Assembly (NCBI GenBank): GCA_001970955.1
Contig: MPUH01000418.1
Coordinates: forward strand, 1-55,819
Length of the DNA: 55,819 bases
Direction: 5' to 3'
Origin: Stentor coeruleus
Taxonomy: Eukaryota > Ciliophora > Heterotrichea > Heterotrichida > Stentoridae
Shown here: positions 1 to 10,843 of the stretch, piece after piece
Position numbering within the stretch: the stretch's first letter is position 1
Layout: every line of letters starts with the position of its first letter
Translations under genes and position numbers: made by a program
The notes under the pieces: generated by a model
Databases searched by the model: none
What the model saw: the letters and a program-made list of their open reading frames with translations, nothing else
What the model was told of the DNA's origin: nothing

Positions 1-491
1 CTTTTGATATTGTTTGTATATAAGATATTAGTAGTATCTATTATTTTTTTATTGTTGTGAGAAGCGGAGTGGAGAAAATCAAGTTTTTTTTGAAGATTTT
101 TAGGTATTTTGTTGTTAAGAAAACAAGTGTTGTTGAATTCGGTAATTTTTTATTGTTTAAGCTTAGATTATTATGAAGATAAAATCACAGATAGAAATAA
201 GAATATTTTATAAGTTTTTTTGAGTACTATAGAGATAATTTTATCATATTAAAGTGAGAGTCATATGAAAATATTTTATGAAATAAGGCGATGTTTAGAA
301 TGCCTTATAAACAGTTTTTAAAATTCTGAGAGAATTGGAAAATAATTTTCTGTTGTAAAATTTTTAAGGTTATAAATTGATTAATGTACTGAATTGATGC
401 TTCAAATACACAAATCTTTAATAGTTAAGTAATAGAATTATTAAAATATCTTTCTTGCCAGAATTTTTTTATCAAAGGTTCTGATTTTTTT

Positions 492-700
492 TCTATAGGG
501 TAAAGACACTTTTTATATTCTTTTTAGTAAATTATGATAATATAAAGTATTGGACCGATGAAGTTGAATTACATAAAAAATCATAATAATAAAAANTCTA
601 TAGGGTAAAGACACTTTTTATATTCTTTTTAGTAAGTTATGATAATATAAAGTATTGGACCGATGAAGTTGAATTACATAAAAAATCATAATAATAAAAA
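492..700. repeat. 104-bp direct repeat around one N (assembly overlap)
   Basis: Bases 492-595 recur at 597-700 with a single visible difference (A at 531, G at the matching place), separated by one N at 596. This is the pattern of two overlapping contig ends joined without merging, not a biological tandem repeat. Confidence 0.9.
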
Positions 701-868
701 TTTAACAAAAAAGCCTCCTAATATGATTTAAATAGTCTAAAATCAGTAAATTTTTTTATCAGCAGCTGTTCTAACTTCATTTANATTTAACAAAAAAGCC
801 TCCTAATATGATTTAAATAGTCTAAAATCAGTAAATTTTTTTATCAGCAGCTGTTCTAACTTCATTTA
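700..868. repeat. 84-bp direct repeat around one N (assembly overlap)
   Basis: Bases 700-783 recur at 785-868, separated by one N at 784. It directly follows the repeat pair centred on 596, so a short contig seems to have been joined at both ends without merging the overlaps. Confidence 0.9.
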
Positions 869-1231
869 TTATATCCCAAGAAAAACTATTTACTAAATCA
901 TCAATCAAACAAAGACATCATCCAGGATTCAGTCTAAGCCAAACCATTTGAAGCATTCAAAATAAAGCTTCTGCTTATCTTACATCCCATCATCTTAATA
1001 AATTATAAAAAACCCTATAATAATCTTTCTACATTAGCCCAAAAAAGTATCTAATTCCATAATAATACAATTTCTCTATTCATCTCCTTTCATCAAACTC
1101 CATATTTTTACCTATTCTCATGCCAAAAAGACAAAATCTCTAAAATCACTACAAAAACTCATGAAAATATCCTCTAGCCATCCTTCTATATCCTTCACTA
1201 TTTAAAATATGATTTAAAATAAAAAGTAAAA

Positions 1232-4200
1232 ATGAGTGAACACGATGAGGTGAATACTGAAAACAAGCTGGACATTGACTTTCTAATGGAAACTCTAAGA
1301 AAAAACCAGCAACTAATACAAACCAACCAACAGAACTGGGCTCGTGAAAGACAAGAGCTAGAATCCCAATACCAGAGCTTAGAAAGAACATGTAGAAGGC
1401 AAATTGAAGTCCTCAAAGAAGAAAATAAAATCTTCAAAGATGAAGTCAATAAAACAAGCCAAGGTAGGGAGTCTGAATCCAGTATAAGAAATCGTCTTCT
1501 TAAAGAAATAGAAAGAATAGAACAACAAAGTTTAGACAAAGAATCAACCTTAAACCACGAAAATGACCTTTTAAGAAAAGAAATCCGACTTCTTAACAAG
1601 AAAATCGAAGACAAAGAAAAAGAACTCAAAGAAGAACGTGGCAAAATCCAAAACTTCCTAGAACTAGCTCGTAAAGATTCAAGAAAAAGAGAGACTGACT
1701 TCCAACAAAACTATGAAGATATTATTGGGAAATTTGATAGAATAAACAAAGAACTTAATGGGAAAAATTCTGAAATCGAGTCATTAAAAAACGAATACGA
1801 AGAACGAATCCGCATGTTGACCCAACAGAAAACTGAAGGTGAGAGTGAATGGCTAAAAGAAAAACAAAGAAAATTTGATGAAAGTTTTAAATTTGATGAA
1901 GTTTTACAAGATAAACAAAAGCTTATTGATACTGAACTTAAGGATATTAAAGAAGAAATGCAGAAACAAGAAGAGTTTTATAAAGGGAAACTTATCCAAG
2001 CTAATGAAGAAAAAGCTCAGTTGATGAAAAAAATTGAACAAATGAAAGCAATTGCTGATGAGAAAGATGAGATACAAAGAAAAGAAATTGATAAGTTAAG
2101 GAAATCTAATTTGAAACTGGCTGAGTGTTGTAAGACTAGAGAGACTGCTTTAGAAAGTCAGCTTTTAGCTTTGAGGAGCGAGATTTTTCAGTTGAATGCG
2201 AGAATTGAAGAAAGGGAGTCGATATTTTCTCAACTGACTCAGCAGAAAACTGAAGATATTAAGAAATACCAGGATTTATTAAAGAGACAAGAATCACTTA
2301 TTGAAGGTAAAGATGCAATTTCGATTGCTGGAACTTTGAGGAATGAGTTGAAAATTAATCTAGAATTGTTGAAAGAAAAGGAAGAACAGATTAAAAGTAT
2401 TAGGGAATTGTATATTTCTAGTAAACAAGGTGAGAGAAGGAGTATTACTAAAACTATAGCATCAACTCAAAGCTTACTTTCTGATATAAATAAACAACAG
2501 ACTATGCTTATGAATGAACAAATGAATTATGCTCAAACGCTTATAACACTTGAGGAACATGCAACGAAAAGAGAAAAAGAACAGTTGGAAGAAATCACTG
2601 CTTTAACCCAGGAATTGCAGAATCTTCGTAAGGAACTTGCTGAAATCCGCAACCAAAAACTTGAAGAGCAAATCTTCATGTCAAAAGAAAAAATCATGAA
2701 CCTCGAACAAGATCTCGACCACGCAAAGAAAAACCTAATGAACTATATAATGAGCGTCCAAGCCCTTGAAGAGATTTTCGAAACAAAGAAAAAATATGGA
2801 ATCGATTCTTTTGACTTAAACGACGTAAATAATAAACTAAAACTAGAAATCGAGCGCTTAAATGCAGAAAATCACAATCTAGTCGAAAACCGTAAAAAAC
2901 TTGAAGAATTCTACACTCAAGAAACCCAAAAACTCCATATCCTTTTAGAACAAAAAAACCTAGAAATCCAACAAGTGCAATCCAGAGTTGACAGACTTAA
3001 AAACATTAAAGCTGGAAAAGAGCTCAAAGAAATCAAAACATGGGAAACAAGACAAGCTGCATTACAAAAAACAATCAAAAGCTTAGAAGGACAAATTAAA
3101 ATCCTCACATCCCAAGCAGCAACAAGAAAACAGCTTTTAAGCTATGAAGAAACATTAGAAGCTGAAGAACTAAAACTCTTACGTAAAGAAATAAACTCAA
3201 AAGAAGAATGGGTTGAATCTATGAAAGAGTCTTGGAAAAACGAAAAAGAAGAACTAGAAAAACAATCAGAAAGGCTTAGGAATTCAGTTTTTATTCTAAA
3301 TGCTGGACAAGAAAAACGTATACAAGCACTTGATGAAGAGTTTACTTTAGTTGCTAATGAAAGAACTCGACTTGCTGAGTTTTTAGTTAAAATGCAGAAA
3401 ATGATTGAAAAAAGTATTAATTCAAAGATGATTATAGAAAAAAATGCTGATATGTTGAAGAAAATTATAGATGATGCTTATGCTGAGACTATTATGACAC
3501 TTAGAGTACAGAATGAAGAACTTAAAGAGGAAATGGATAAAGAGGTTAAATTGATAAGAGATGAAATGGCTGTTCATAAAGTGAGTTTAGAAAATGAGAT
3601 TAAAAATTTGAAGGTTATGAATGATGGGCTTAATAAACATGTTATTGCACAAGAAGAGCAGTTACAGAGATTATCGAATATGATAAAACAATTAAAAGAT
3701 ATACATGGTAAAGAACTTGATCAGTATCGTTCTGAGATTTCGATATTGAAAATGGTTAGTTCGCAGAAAAATGTGAATATTAATGAAGAAAAACAATTGC
3801 TGAATAAGGAACTTACAAGACTTGTGTCGCTTGTTAATAAGAAAGATGAGGAAAATAGGAAGTTGTTTATAGACAAGCTTAGGGTGATAGAAGAAGTAAT
3901 TATGCTTAAAAAGTCAAGCCAGGCTGAAAATTCGATTAACGAAGACTTCTTAAATAAAAACTCTGACTTGGACTTAAACATAATAAGAGACGAGATCAAA
4001 GCTATGAAAACCATGGAAGAAGAGCGTGAAAAGCTTATAAAACAAGAAAAAGAAGCTATGAGCGCTGTACTAAGCAAGATCAAAAACTCAATAAAAACCA
4101 TACAACAAGCTAGTGAAAATGAAGTTCATGGGCTTTACCAAGAACTAGCCTTACAAAACCACAAAAGCCAAATCCTCCAAGCCGATAAAGAAGTCTTGCA

Positions 4201-4357
4201 AAAGCAACGAGATGAAGCTGTGATCCGTATAGCAAAAGCTAAATCCATAGACAAATCCTCTAAAGGTGATCTAATAAAACTCGTAGACTTCATGAAGACC
4301 CAAGAAAACCAACGAAATAAACTGTTTTCAAGTGAAAAACCAGTAACTAGAAAATAA
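1232..4357 (+). CDS. Giant coiled-coil protein, 1041 aa
   Basis: A single open frame rich in Glu, Lys, Leu and Gln with heptad-like spacing almost from end to end, so a long rod-like coiled coil is predicted. There is no signal peptide, membrane segment or globular domain that I recognise. The first in-frame ATG follows a short A/C-rich leader, as in neighbouring genes, and the stop is TAA. In ciliates such proteins are often structural parts of basal bodies, cortical fibres or Golgi tethers, but nothing in the sequence selects among these. The convergent centrin gene begins 145 bp downstream. The call as a real gene is safe; the function is unknown. Confidence 0.9.
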   Translation: MSEHDEVNTENKLDIDFLMETLRKNQQLIQTNQQNWARERQELESQYQSLERTCRRQIEVLKEENKIFKDEVNKTSQGRESESSIRNRLLKEIERIEQQSLDKESTLNHENDLLRKEIRLLNKKIEDKEKELKEERGKIQNFLELARKDSRKRETDFQQNYEDIIGKFDRINKELNGKNSEIESLKNEYEERIRMLTQQKTEGESEWLKEKQRKFDESFKFDEVLQDKQKLIDTELKDIKEEMQKQEEFYKGKLIQANEEKAQLMKKIEQMKAIADEKDEIQRKEIDKLRKSNLKLAECCKTRETALESQLLALRSEIFQLNARIEERESIFSQLTQQKTEDIKKYQDLLKRQESLIEGKDAISIAGTLRNELKINLELLKEKEEQIKSIRELYISSKQGERRSITKTIASTQSLLSDINKQQTMLMNEQMNYAQTLITLEEHATKREKEQLEEITALTQELQNLRKELAEIRNQKLEEQIFMSKEKIMNLEQDLDHAKKNLMNYIMSVQALEEIFETKKKYGIDSFDLNDVNNKLKLEIERLNAENHNLVENRKKLEEFYTQETQKLHILLEQKNLEIQQVQSRVDRLKNIKAGKELKEIKTWETRQAALQKTIKSLEGQIKILTSQAATRKQLLSYEETLEAEELKLLRKEINSKEEWVESMKESWKNEKEELEKQSERLRNSVFILNAGQEKRIQALDEEFTLVANERTRLAEFLVKMQKMIEKSINSKMIIEKNADMLKKIIDDAYAETIMTLRVQNEELKEEMDKEVKLIRDEMAVHKVSLENEIKNLKVMNDGLNKHVIAQEEQLQRLSNMIKQLKDIHGKELDQYRSEISILKMVSSQKNVNINEEKQLLNKELTRLVSLVNKKDEENRKLFIDKLRVIEEVIMLKKSSQAENSINEDFLNKNSDLDLNIIRDEIKAMKTMEEEREKLIKQEKEAMSAVLSKIKNSIKTIQQASENEVHGLYQELALQNHKSQILQADKEVLQKQRDEAVIRIAKAKSIDKSSKGDLIKLVDFMKTQENQRNKLFSSEKPVTRK

Positions 4358-4502
4358 TAATAATTGATTCGTGAGGTAATAAAATAAATATGCAAAAATA
4401 TACGAAAAAATCACTACAAAGAACTTGCTGTATTTTTGATGAAAGATTTTATTGATAAACCTATGAAAAAGAAAAAAGCATCTATCATAGTAAATATTCT
4501 AT

Positions 4503-5057
4503 TTAACTAGAGAACTTCTTAGTCATGATATTATAGAAGTCTTCAAAGCTGACTTGTCCATCATTATCAGAGTCTCCTTTTCTTATAAGATCAAGTAGTT
4601 CATCATCATCACAAGTTTCTCCAAGGTCTCTTGCAATTTTCTTAAGGTTTTTAATATTAATATACCCAGTATGATCAATATCAAAAAGTGCAAAAATCTT
4701 GTGAATATCTTCTTTCGAGTCGTGATCACTCATTTGACTGCTCATCATAGCTAAAAATTCTTCGAAATCAATAGACCCAGATCCATCTTTGTCTAGTTCG
4801 GAAACTACATGGAACAAAGTAGCATTTTTAGCTTCGAAACCTAAGCTTACCATAGCTGATTTCAATTCTCTTGGCTCAACAGTCCCTGATCCATCACTAT
4901 CAAATAAATCAAAAGCTTCTTTTATTTCTTCAATATCATCTTCTGTAAGCCCTGGTCTTACAAAATCAAGTGCATTGAATGGAGCCCCAGGCCTTCTCAT
5001 CTTTGGAAGCTCTTTGGGTGCAGCTTGCTTAGAAGGACCACCTCTTAATTGATTCAT
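4503..5057 (-). CDS. CETN: Centrin (four EF-hands), 184 aa
   Basis: Centrins are calcium-binding proteins of basal bodies, centrioles and contractile cortical fibres. After a variable N-terminus of about 35 residues come four EF-hands with loops [36 protein letters not shown] and [12 protein letters not shown]. Loops 1, 2 and 4 keep the acidic calcium ligands. Loop 3 ends in Asn instead of Glu and has Thr at an inner position, so it probably binds calcium poorly. The segment between hands 1 and 2 and the length fit centrin better than calmodulin. Heterotrichs use centrin-like proteins in contractile myonemes, so that role is possible but inferred. The ATG lies just inside a G/T-rich flank and the stop is TAA. 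Confidence 0.93.
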   Translation of the reverse strand: MNQLRGGPSKQAAPKELPKMRRPGAPFNALDFVRPGLTEDDIEEIKEAFDLFDSDGSGTVEPRELKSAMVSLGFEAKNATLFHVVSELDKDGSGSIDFEEFLAMMSSQMSDHDSKEDIHKIFALFDIDHTGYINIKNLKKIARDLGETCDDDELLDLIRKGDSDNDGQVSFEDFYNIMTKKFSS

Positions 5058-6008
5058 TATATTTAAAACCTAGTTAATTCCAGCCATGGAAAATTTAAAT
5101 TTCAGATTGATTATTTTATGTGTTTTTAGGATTTGATTGGTTGTTTTAAGGTTTAGAGTATTTTGAGATGTTGGAGATAGTTTTAGATGTGGTTTGAAGA
5201 GGATTTGCCAATTTTTTAGGATTTTTTGGGAAATTAAAAGGGTGATTTTTGGAAGATAGTAAGATTAGGCTAGAAGGGGAAAATGTTTTGTATTGCAAAG
5301 GATGAGGATAAGATATTGTTGAGAAAGAAAGCTTTGGTATTGAAAGAATAAGGTAAGAAGGGGTGTGAGTTTGAGAAGTTTATAGGAATATTGGAATTTA
5401 GGTTTTGTAAGAAATTTTAGATTAGGTTAGGAGTTTATTATAGAATAAAGTAGGGTGGAAGAGGGAATATTTGATTTTGGATATAGGGTGAATAAAATGA
5501 GAGATTTTAGGGATGATGATTGTGTTTATATAGATTTTTTTGATATGAAAAGAGCATATTGTAAAAAGGTAATTTTTGATGGGTTAATAAAAGTATAAGA
5601 TTAAGGCAATAAGGGTTTTTGAGCTGAGAGTATATTTGATTAGATTATGAGGAAAATATATGAAGTAAATAATTATATTTATTAATTTACCCACCCTATA
5701 TAAAATATTTAAGCTTTCCTATGGAAAAATATTTCAATATCTTCTTCCAATAATCCCATAATAAATAAAACCTTATTGTTTTTAATATTAAATACTTTGC
5801 ATAATCAACATCATTCTTATACCAACATAATTATCAATAAAATATTAAAAAGTCCTAATCGTAAAAAACTATTATCAGCATAACTATAAAAACTATCATC
5901 TCTTTACCACAAAAATCTTAAAGCTTAAAATCCTAACTATTAAAAAACTTTCAAGTCTTTCTCAATAAAAAGCAATACAAAATATTTATCCGAAAACATA
6001 TAATAATA
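5058..6008. other. Spacer with sharp GC-skew flip
   Basis: No gene seen. From 5058 to about 5680 the + strand is G/T-rich and nearly free of C; from about 5690 to 6008 it is A/C-rich and nearly free of G. The flip lies between two divergent genes, so each gene's own upstream coding strand is C-rich. Confidence 0.6.
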
Positions 6009-7301
6009 ATGGATTCAGATATCGTGACAATAGAACACTGGTAATCATCATATAGCATAAACTGTAAAAGTCATGCTTGGTGTACAAATCACGATGAAAC
6101 AAAATACCAAAACTACTTTGAAAAAGTAAAAATAAGCATTGAACATACTTGCCCTGAGCTTATGATTAATGAGAATGTAAAAGACAAGCTGATAACAAGC
6201 CTTTTAGCATCAAAATCAGGGAAATTCTTGTTTAGCAGAAACACTTTCCCTCGAATTGGCACTTTTGAAGTATATTTTCGAGGACAAATTATTTATTCCA
6301 AACTTAAAGAAGGTAAATGGCCAAATCCTGTAGCCATAGCAGATAAGATTAGGAATATTTTAGATGGAGTTTATGTTACTGAAAAAAAAGATCAAAACAA
6401 TTTCCAAGAATCCAGGAGGACTTTTACATCTAGTGGGACAAGGTCGAAATCAGTGAAAAACTTGTCAGGGACTAATACAGATAAAAAGATAAATAAAAAT
6501 GCTATGATCAAAACAAGTTCTGAGGTTTTTCAAGCTAGAGAACAAGCTTTAGATGAGGAAAAACCTAAACATAGGGCCATTGAGTTTAAAGATGATGAAC
6601 ATGGAGAATATGAAAAACAAAAGTCTTTAGAGAAAGATAAGAGGGTTTTTGAAGAGGAAAAACATGATAAGCCTCATCATTTTCCTCAGGAAAAGCATGA
6701 TGAACCTCATGATTATCCTCAGGAAAAACATGATAAACCTCATCATTCTCCTCAGGAAAGTTATAAATTTTCTGAAAAAAATAATGAGAAAAATCATAGT
6801 AATGAAGCTTTTGAAGTTAAGGATCATGAGGAAAAAAGAGTTAATGTTGAAAGTTTAAATGGAGGTGATAAAGATGTTGGAAAACCTGATGTTGAGGATA
6901 ATAAAAAGAAAGAGGAGGGAGATGGTCAAGTTAAAAGTATTACTGAAGATAATGTTGTGAATAATACAGAGAAAAAAGATGATAAAAAGGAAGTGACTGA
7001 AAACTTTTCGAAATATCCAGTTACGAAAAGTTACGATATTCAAATACAGGCTGGGTTAGAGAATTTTAAGAAATTCCCTGTGAATAATGAGAATGATATA
7101 GACATGAATATTAAAGTATATGCTTCAGATTCAAGCATAATCAAAGTAAATAATGATGCATTTGTAATAGCACCACGAACTAAAGGAATTGTCAAGTTTT
7201 CACTTATTTCTCAAGTGCCTGATAACAAAATTGTATACCTCTTGCTGAAGAATAATGGAGAAATGCTTGAGAATTATGAGCTTAAAATTCAGTTTAGCTA
7301 A
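6009..7301 (+). CDS. SelW-type (Rdx) thioredoxin-fold protein with acidic/His repeat and C-terminal domain, 425 aa
   Basis: Two exons, 6009-6040 and 6056-7301, joined across the 15-nt intron gtaatcatcatatag; removing it opens a frame from ATG at 6009 to TAA. Residues 1-100 resemble the Rdx/selenoprotein W family: a beta strand leading to CxxC (Cys11, Cys14) and, around residues 74-85, TFPRIGTFEVYF, followed by a strand ending in a SKLKEG-like turn. The family fold is redox active; here Cys replaces selenocysteine. Residues about 110-310 are low complexity and charged, including three 11-residue repeats of the form EKHDxPHxxPQ (6657-6755). The last 90 residues look like a beta-sandwich of unknown type. 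The fusion is unusual, since SelW proteins are normally about 90 residues. The SelW match is by motif only. Confidence 0.75.
6657..6755 (+). repeat. Three 33-bp in-frame tandem repeats
   Basis: Three copies at 6657-6689, 6690-6722 and 6723-6755 encode EKHDKPHHFPQ, EKHDEPHDYPQ and EKHDKPHHSPQ. The unit is in frame and rich in His, Pro and acidic residues, and may bind metal ions or act as a flexible spacer (inference). Confidence 0.9.
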
Positions 7302-8084
7302 TAATAATCATATCTAACTTGAACTTAACAAATATTTTCCACTGATATAACATTATTCTTTTTAATCGATAATCAAATGACTAACATGAACCAAGAACAT
7401 TTTGAGGCACTTTGCGCAAAGAAAAGTAAGTTTGGGATTTGATTATTATTGGAAATTAGGTTTTTTTTGGTAAAAGATAAGATTTTTTTTAAAGTACTAG
7501 ATAAGATTATATTCTGATTTACTTGAAAACTCTAAAATATAAACTTTCATAAGATTAAAAAAAGAATAAAAAACTAAAAGAAATCACAAAACCTTCAATT
7601 AAAACTAAATCTAATTTTCCCTTTACTGATTTCTCTTATACCATAAAATATCAAATTTTAAAGTTATATGAACAATAACAGAAAAACTCTGACAACACAA
7701 TCAGCAACACTTACTTAACCCCAAAAAATCTAAATTATAAAAAGTCAGCCATAACTAATTTTTATATTTACCACATTATTAAAGAGACATCAACAACACC
7801 TCTACAATATTAAATAATTTTTATAATTTCTAATACTAAATCCAATCAAAAAACTCAAAATCCTAAATCTCATCATATATACCCTATAATAAACTTTTTC
7901 AAAACTACATAAAAAACTTCAACACCCCCTCTACAAGCCCTATTTAAACTTTAACCCAAACTATAACCTTTACAAAATTTTCATACAACTAAACACAAAA
8001 AAAGCATAACATTTCATCTAAAACCACACAAATACCTTAACTTTAAGGATATTCATAATCTTAAGCAAACCATTTACATAGTCG
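7302..8084. other. Spacer between convergent genes
   Basis: No gene seen. A short G/T-rich part (about 7440-7500) follows the + gene; from about 7550 to 8084 the + strand is A/C-rich with very few G. The longest ATG frame (7379) has only 21 codons and is not supported. Confidence 0.55.
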
Positions 8085-8915
8085 CTAAAAAACTACACAA
8101 CACTCATGATGAGGATTTTGTATAAGCTCAGACTGCACCCTTTCAATTTGCTTAGCTGAGAAATTCTTAAGAAGCACCGAGTCTCCTGAACCAGCTAAAA
8201 ATATATGAGAGTCTCTAAAACTCGGTATAAATCTATTGCATGACATACTAATCACTCTTTTATTCGAACTCATTGCTGAAACAAATACTCTATCATCCCC
8301 ATTGTCTATAATAGTAAGTTTTAACTCAATAAAATCTTGTATAACCCAATCTTCTGATGCATCTCCAATCTCAGGGAGTTCCTGTTTTTTAAAAAACCTA
8401 AACTCATGATTATTCCCAATATTCCCCCCAAATATCAGAAACACTCTCTGTGAATCGAGTTCTTTTTTTATTTTTATAACCATAGAATCTGGATCTCGGA
8501 CTCCAACACCACGTGTCATAACCCATAAAGTTGAATCACCAGATAATCTTACTGAGATATGCATTTCACAAGCTATACTACGTAAAGTTATTGTCGGTTT
8601 AGATTTGAGAATTAAAGACCGCAATTGAAGTCCATGAGAAAAACTTTGAAGATTTGCTGGAAGCCATTCTCCTCTTGTTTCAATTGGTTTATTGTCGTAT
8701 GTTGAGAAGTTACAGAAATCCCACTCGGTATGGTCACTTGATAAGGTACTAAATGAATCGACGATTACGATTTTGTTTATAAGTGGAGATTCAAGTTTCT
8801 TAATGTCTTCGAGGATGATTTTTTGTTCTTGGATTGGTCCAAGTTGTCGATCGTGTTGGATTTTCATAATCATTTCTTGGGGGTACAGCTCTTCTGAGGC
8901 GATATTTTTTCGCAT
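8085..8915 (-). CDS. Unknown 276-aa protein with C-terminal CaaX box
   Basis: A continuous frame from ATG at 8915 to TAG. The protein ends in HHECCVVF, whose last four residues CVVF fit a prenylation CaaX box, with an extra Cys before it that could be palmitoylated. There is no signal peptide or membrane segment, so lipid anchoring to the cytosolic face of a membrane is the likely localisation (inference). Residues about 60-250 alternate short hydrophobic strands and look beta-rich, possibly a jelly-roll or lectin-like fold, but no family motif is recognised. It is convergent with the SelW-like gene and divergent from the EF-hand/C2 gene. It is not a small GTPase, because no P-loop or NKxD is present. 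Confidence 0.85.
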   Translation of the reverse strand: MRKNIASEELYPQEMIMKIQHDRQLGPIQEQKIILEDIKKLESPLINKIVIVDSFSTLSSDHTEWDFCNFSTYDNKPIETRGEWLPANLQSFSHGLQLRSLILKSKPTITLRSIACEMHISVRLSGDSTLWVMTRGVGVRDPDSMVIKIKKELDSQRVFLIFGGNIGNNHEFRFFKKQELPEIGDASEDWVIQDFIELKLTIIDNGDDRVFVSAMSSNKRVISMSCNRFIPSFRDSHIFLAGSGDSVLLKNFSAKQIERVQSELIQNPHHECCVVF

Positions 8916-9292
8916 TATTGGGATGTATTAGAGTTAAATGATATGGAGATGGGAGGATTGTTATGAAAATTTTCAAAATAGGGAAAATGGTTTGGATTAG
9001 TTAGGAAGAATTTATAGCTTATAATCACTATTTAAATCTCTAGTCCTTAAATCAATATTCAAAAATAATTTATATTTCATCATATCCAAAAATCATCTAC
9101 ATATTCCTATATTCAAACATATACCCAATCATTTCAAAAGTAGACCAACATCTTTATAAAACTATTAATCTTAACAATAACAATCAATCATTTTTCCAGA
9201 TTCAAATAAAAATATTTAAAAAAATAATTGGTAACAACAGATCTAAGAAAATATGCATAATAAATAGTTATGGCAATTATATATTTATATAA
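8916..9292. other. Divergent spacer (377 bp)
   Basis: Separates the CaaX gene (-) from the EF-hand/C2 gene (+). The + strand is G-rich to about 9020 and then A/C-rich to 9230. No ORF or structured element is recognised. Confidence 0.5.
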
Positions 9293-10693
9293 ATGGAACC
9301 TAAGGTCTCTTCACATGTTCCTTACCCAATAATAACCAAAGACCTTCCTAAAGTTCGTAGTTCCGCAGGAAGTTCTCCAAGATCTGGTCTTCAAGAAGAA
9401 AGACGTGAGCAATTACTAAAAGAATTTTCAGATCTTGATAGAGACCATAACAACGTTATTACATTCGATGAAATACATGACTTCCTTTCAGAAAAACAAG
9501 GTGAAGCATTTGATTTAACTCTTTGCAAAGATCTTTTTTCTCGTATGGACCGTAATCACGACAATGAAATTACCTTTGAAGAATTCGTTGAATCATATAT
9601 CGAAGTAGAAGAAATGATCAAAAGACAAATGAAAAAAGTTGAAAAAGATATTAAAAAAGGTCAATCATCCTTAGAAGACAATAAAGAAAAGTTAAAAAGA
9701 GCTGAACAGACTGAATCATTAAATTCAGCTGGGATAATGCATGGGAGTTCTTTGAGTATTATAGTAAAATCAGCTCAAAATCTTATACCGAGTAATTCAT
9801 CAGGTTCAGCTGATCCTTATGTTATAATAGAATGTGGGGGTAAAAAAATAGAGACTTCTTTAGTCTCTGGGAGTTTAAACCCAATATGGAATGAAAGCTA
9901 TACATTTCAAATAACAAGTAAAGACCTTGATGTAACTTTTACAGTTATGAGCAAAAGTATGTTGGGGGATAAATTTGTAGGGAAACTGTCGATTCCATTA
10001 AAAACTCTAGCAGACCAATTAAAACGCGAACAATACTTTTCTTTATCTTCTCAGAAACCTGGGGAAAAATGGCAAGGGAGAATCTGTTTAGAAGTTCAAT
10101 GGATATGGAGTAAAACACGATATTACAAAGACATAAACTCTGAATGGGAAAGAATTATTACTGAAGATATGGAAAGACTTGATCAGTTAAAAGAACAACT
10201 TGATAAACTCAAAAAACCTTTTGGATATTTACGTGAACCATATGGAAGAACTGATATAACAACCCCAGCTTCAGGAACTTTCCATTTTGAAGAAAAATTA
10301 ATCCAAAAACTTGAAGAAATTACTAATGGGAAAATTTCTATTGTTGTTGAAAATGAAGATTATATGTACTACATGATAATTATGTACATGGTTTTTGCTG
10401 TGTTTATAAACTTTATGAGACCTGACTTTTTTAATGTAAGGATTATGTAGTTGGTGTCGAGTATTGCAGGGTTTTATTATTGGATTAAAGATCAGCACTT
10501 TTTTTTGAGAAATTTTTCTTATTGCATATTTGTTAGTGAAGCCTATGATTTTTTATGGCTTGTGAATTTTGCTTCGGATTGGAGTTCGATTGGAGGATGG
10601 TATTCGGCGACTATTTGGCTGTCGATTGTCTTGTTTTTATGCAAAGTACCTTTGGGGATTGTGTTTTGGAGAAAAAGCACAAATTATAATTAA
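9293..10693 (+). CDS. EF-hand/C2 domain membrane protein, 461 aa
   Basis: Two exons, 9293-10435 and 10451-10693, around the phase-0 15-nt intron gtaaggattatgtag; reading through would stop inside it. A disordered N-terminus is followed by two EF-hands with loops at about residues 49-60 (DRDHNNVITFDE) and 86-97 (DRNHDNEITFEE), then a charged helix. A C2 domain covers about residues 153-270, with a SADPYV motif and LNPIWNE, typical of calcium/phospholipid-binding C2 domains. A second coiled coil follows, and the last 100 residues hold about three hydrophobic segments. Calcium-controlled membrane contact or tethering is a reasonable inference; the overall architecture is not one I can name. The stop is TAA. 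Confidence 0.88.
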
Positions 10694-10843
10694 GTTTGGT
10701 TTTATTATGTGTTTGAATATGAGGATAGAGTGGTTTTGGGTTTAGAAATAGTGTAAAGAGCAGATTAGATAAAAAATATTTTAAAGGTTAGAACTATGAA
10801 TAATTATAAAATCTATTATTCCAATGTATAATTAAGATAATAT

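Larger units (their letters stand above)
1..1231. other. Noncoding left end with two N-joins
   Basis: No convincing gene. The first part is rich in G and T; from about 860 to 1200 the + strand becomes rich in A and C, as seen upstream of other + strand genes here. Single N bases at 596 and 784 are each flanked by direct repeats (492-595 with 597-700; 700-783 with 785-868). No telomere repeat is visible, so the window start is not a chromosome end. Confidence 0.7.

Noticed and set aside
1198-1644. 148-codon minus-strand frame opposite the giant coiled-coil gene
   Set aside because: Ser/Leu/Phe-rich antisense shadow of Glu/Lys-rich coding sequence; similar shadows occur opposite the other coiled-coil genes.
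7379-7444. 21-codon ATG frame after the SelW-like gene
   Set aside because: Too short, no continuing exon with a 15-nt intron found.
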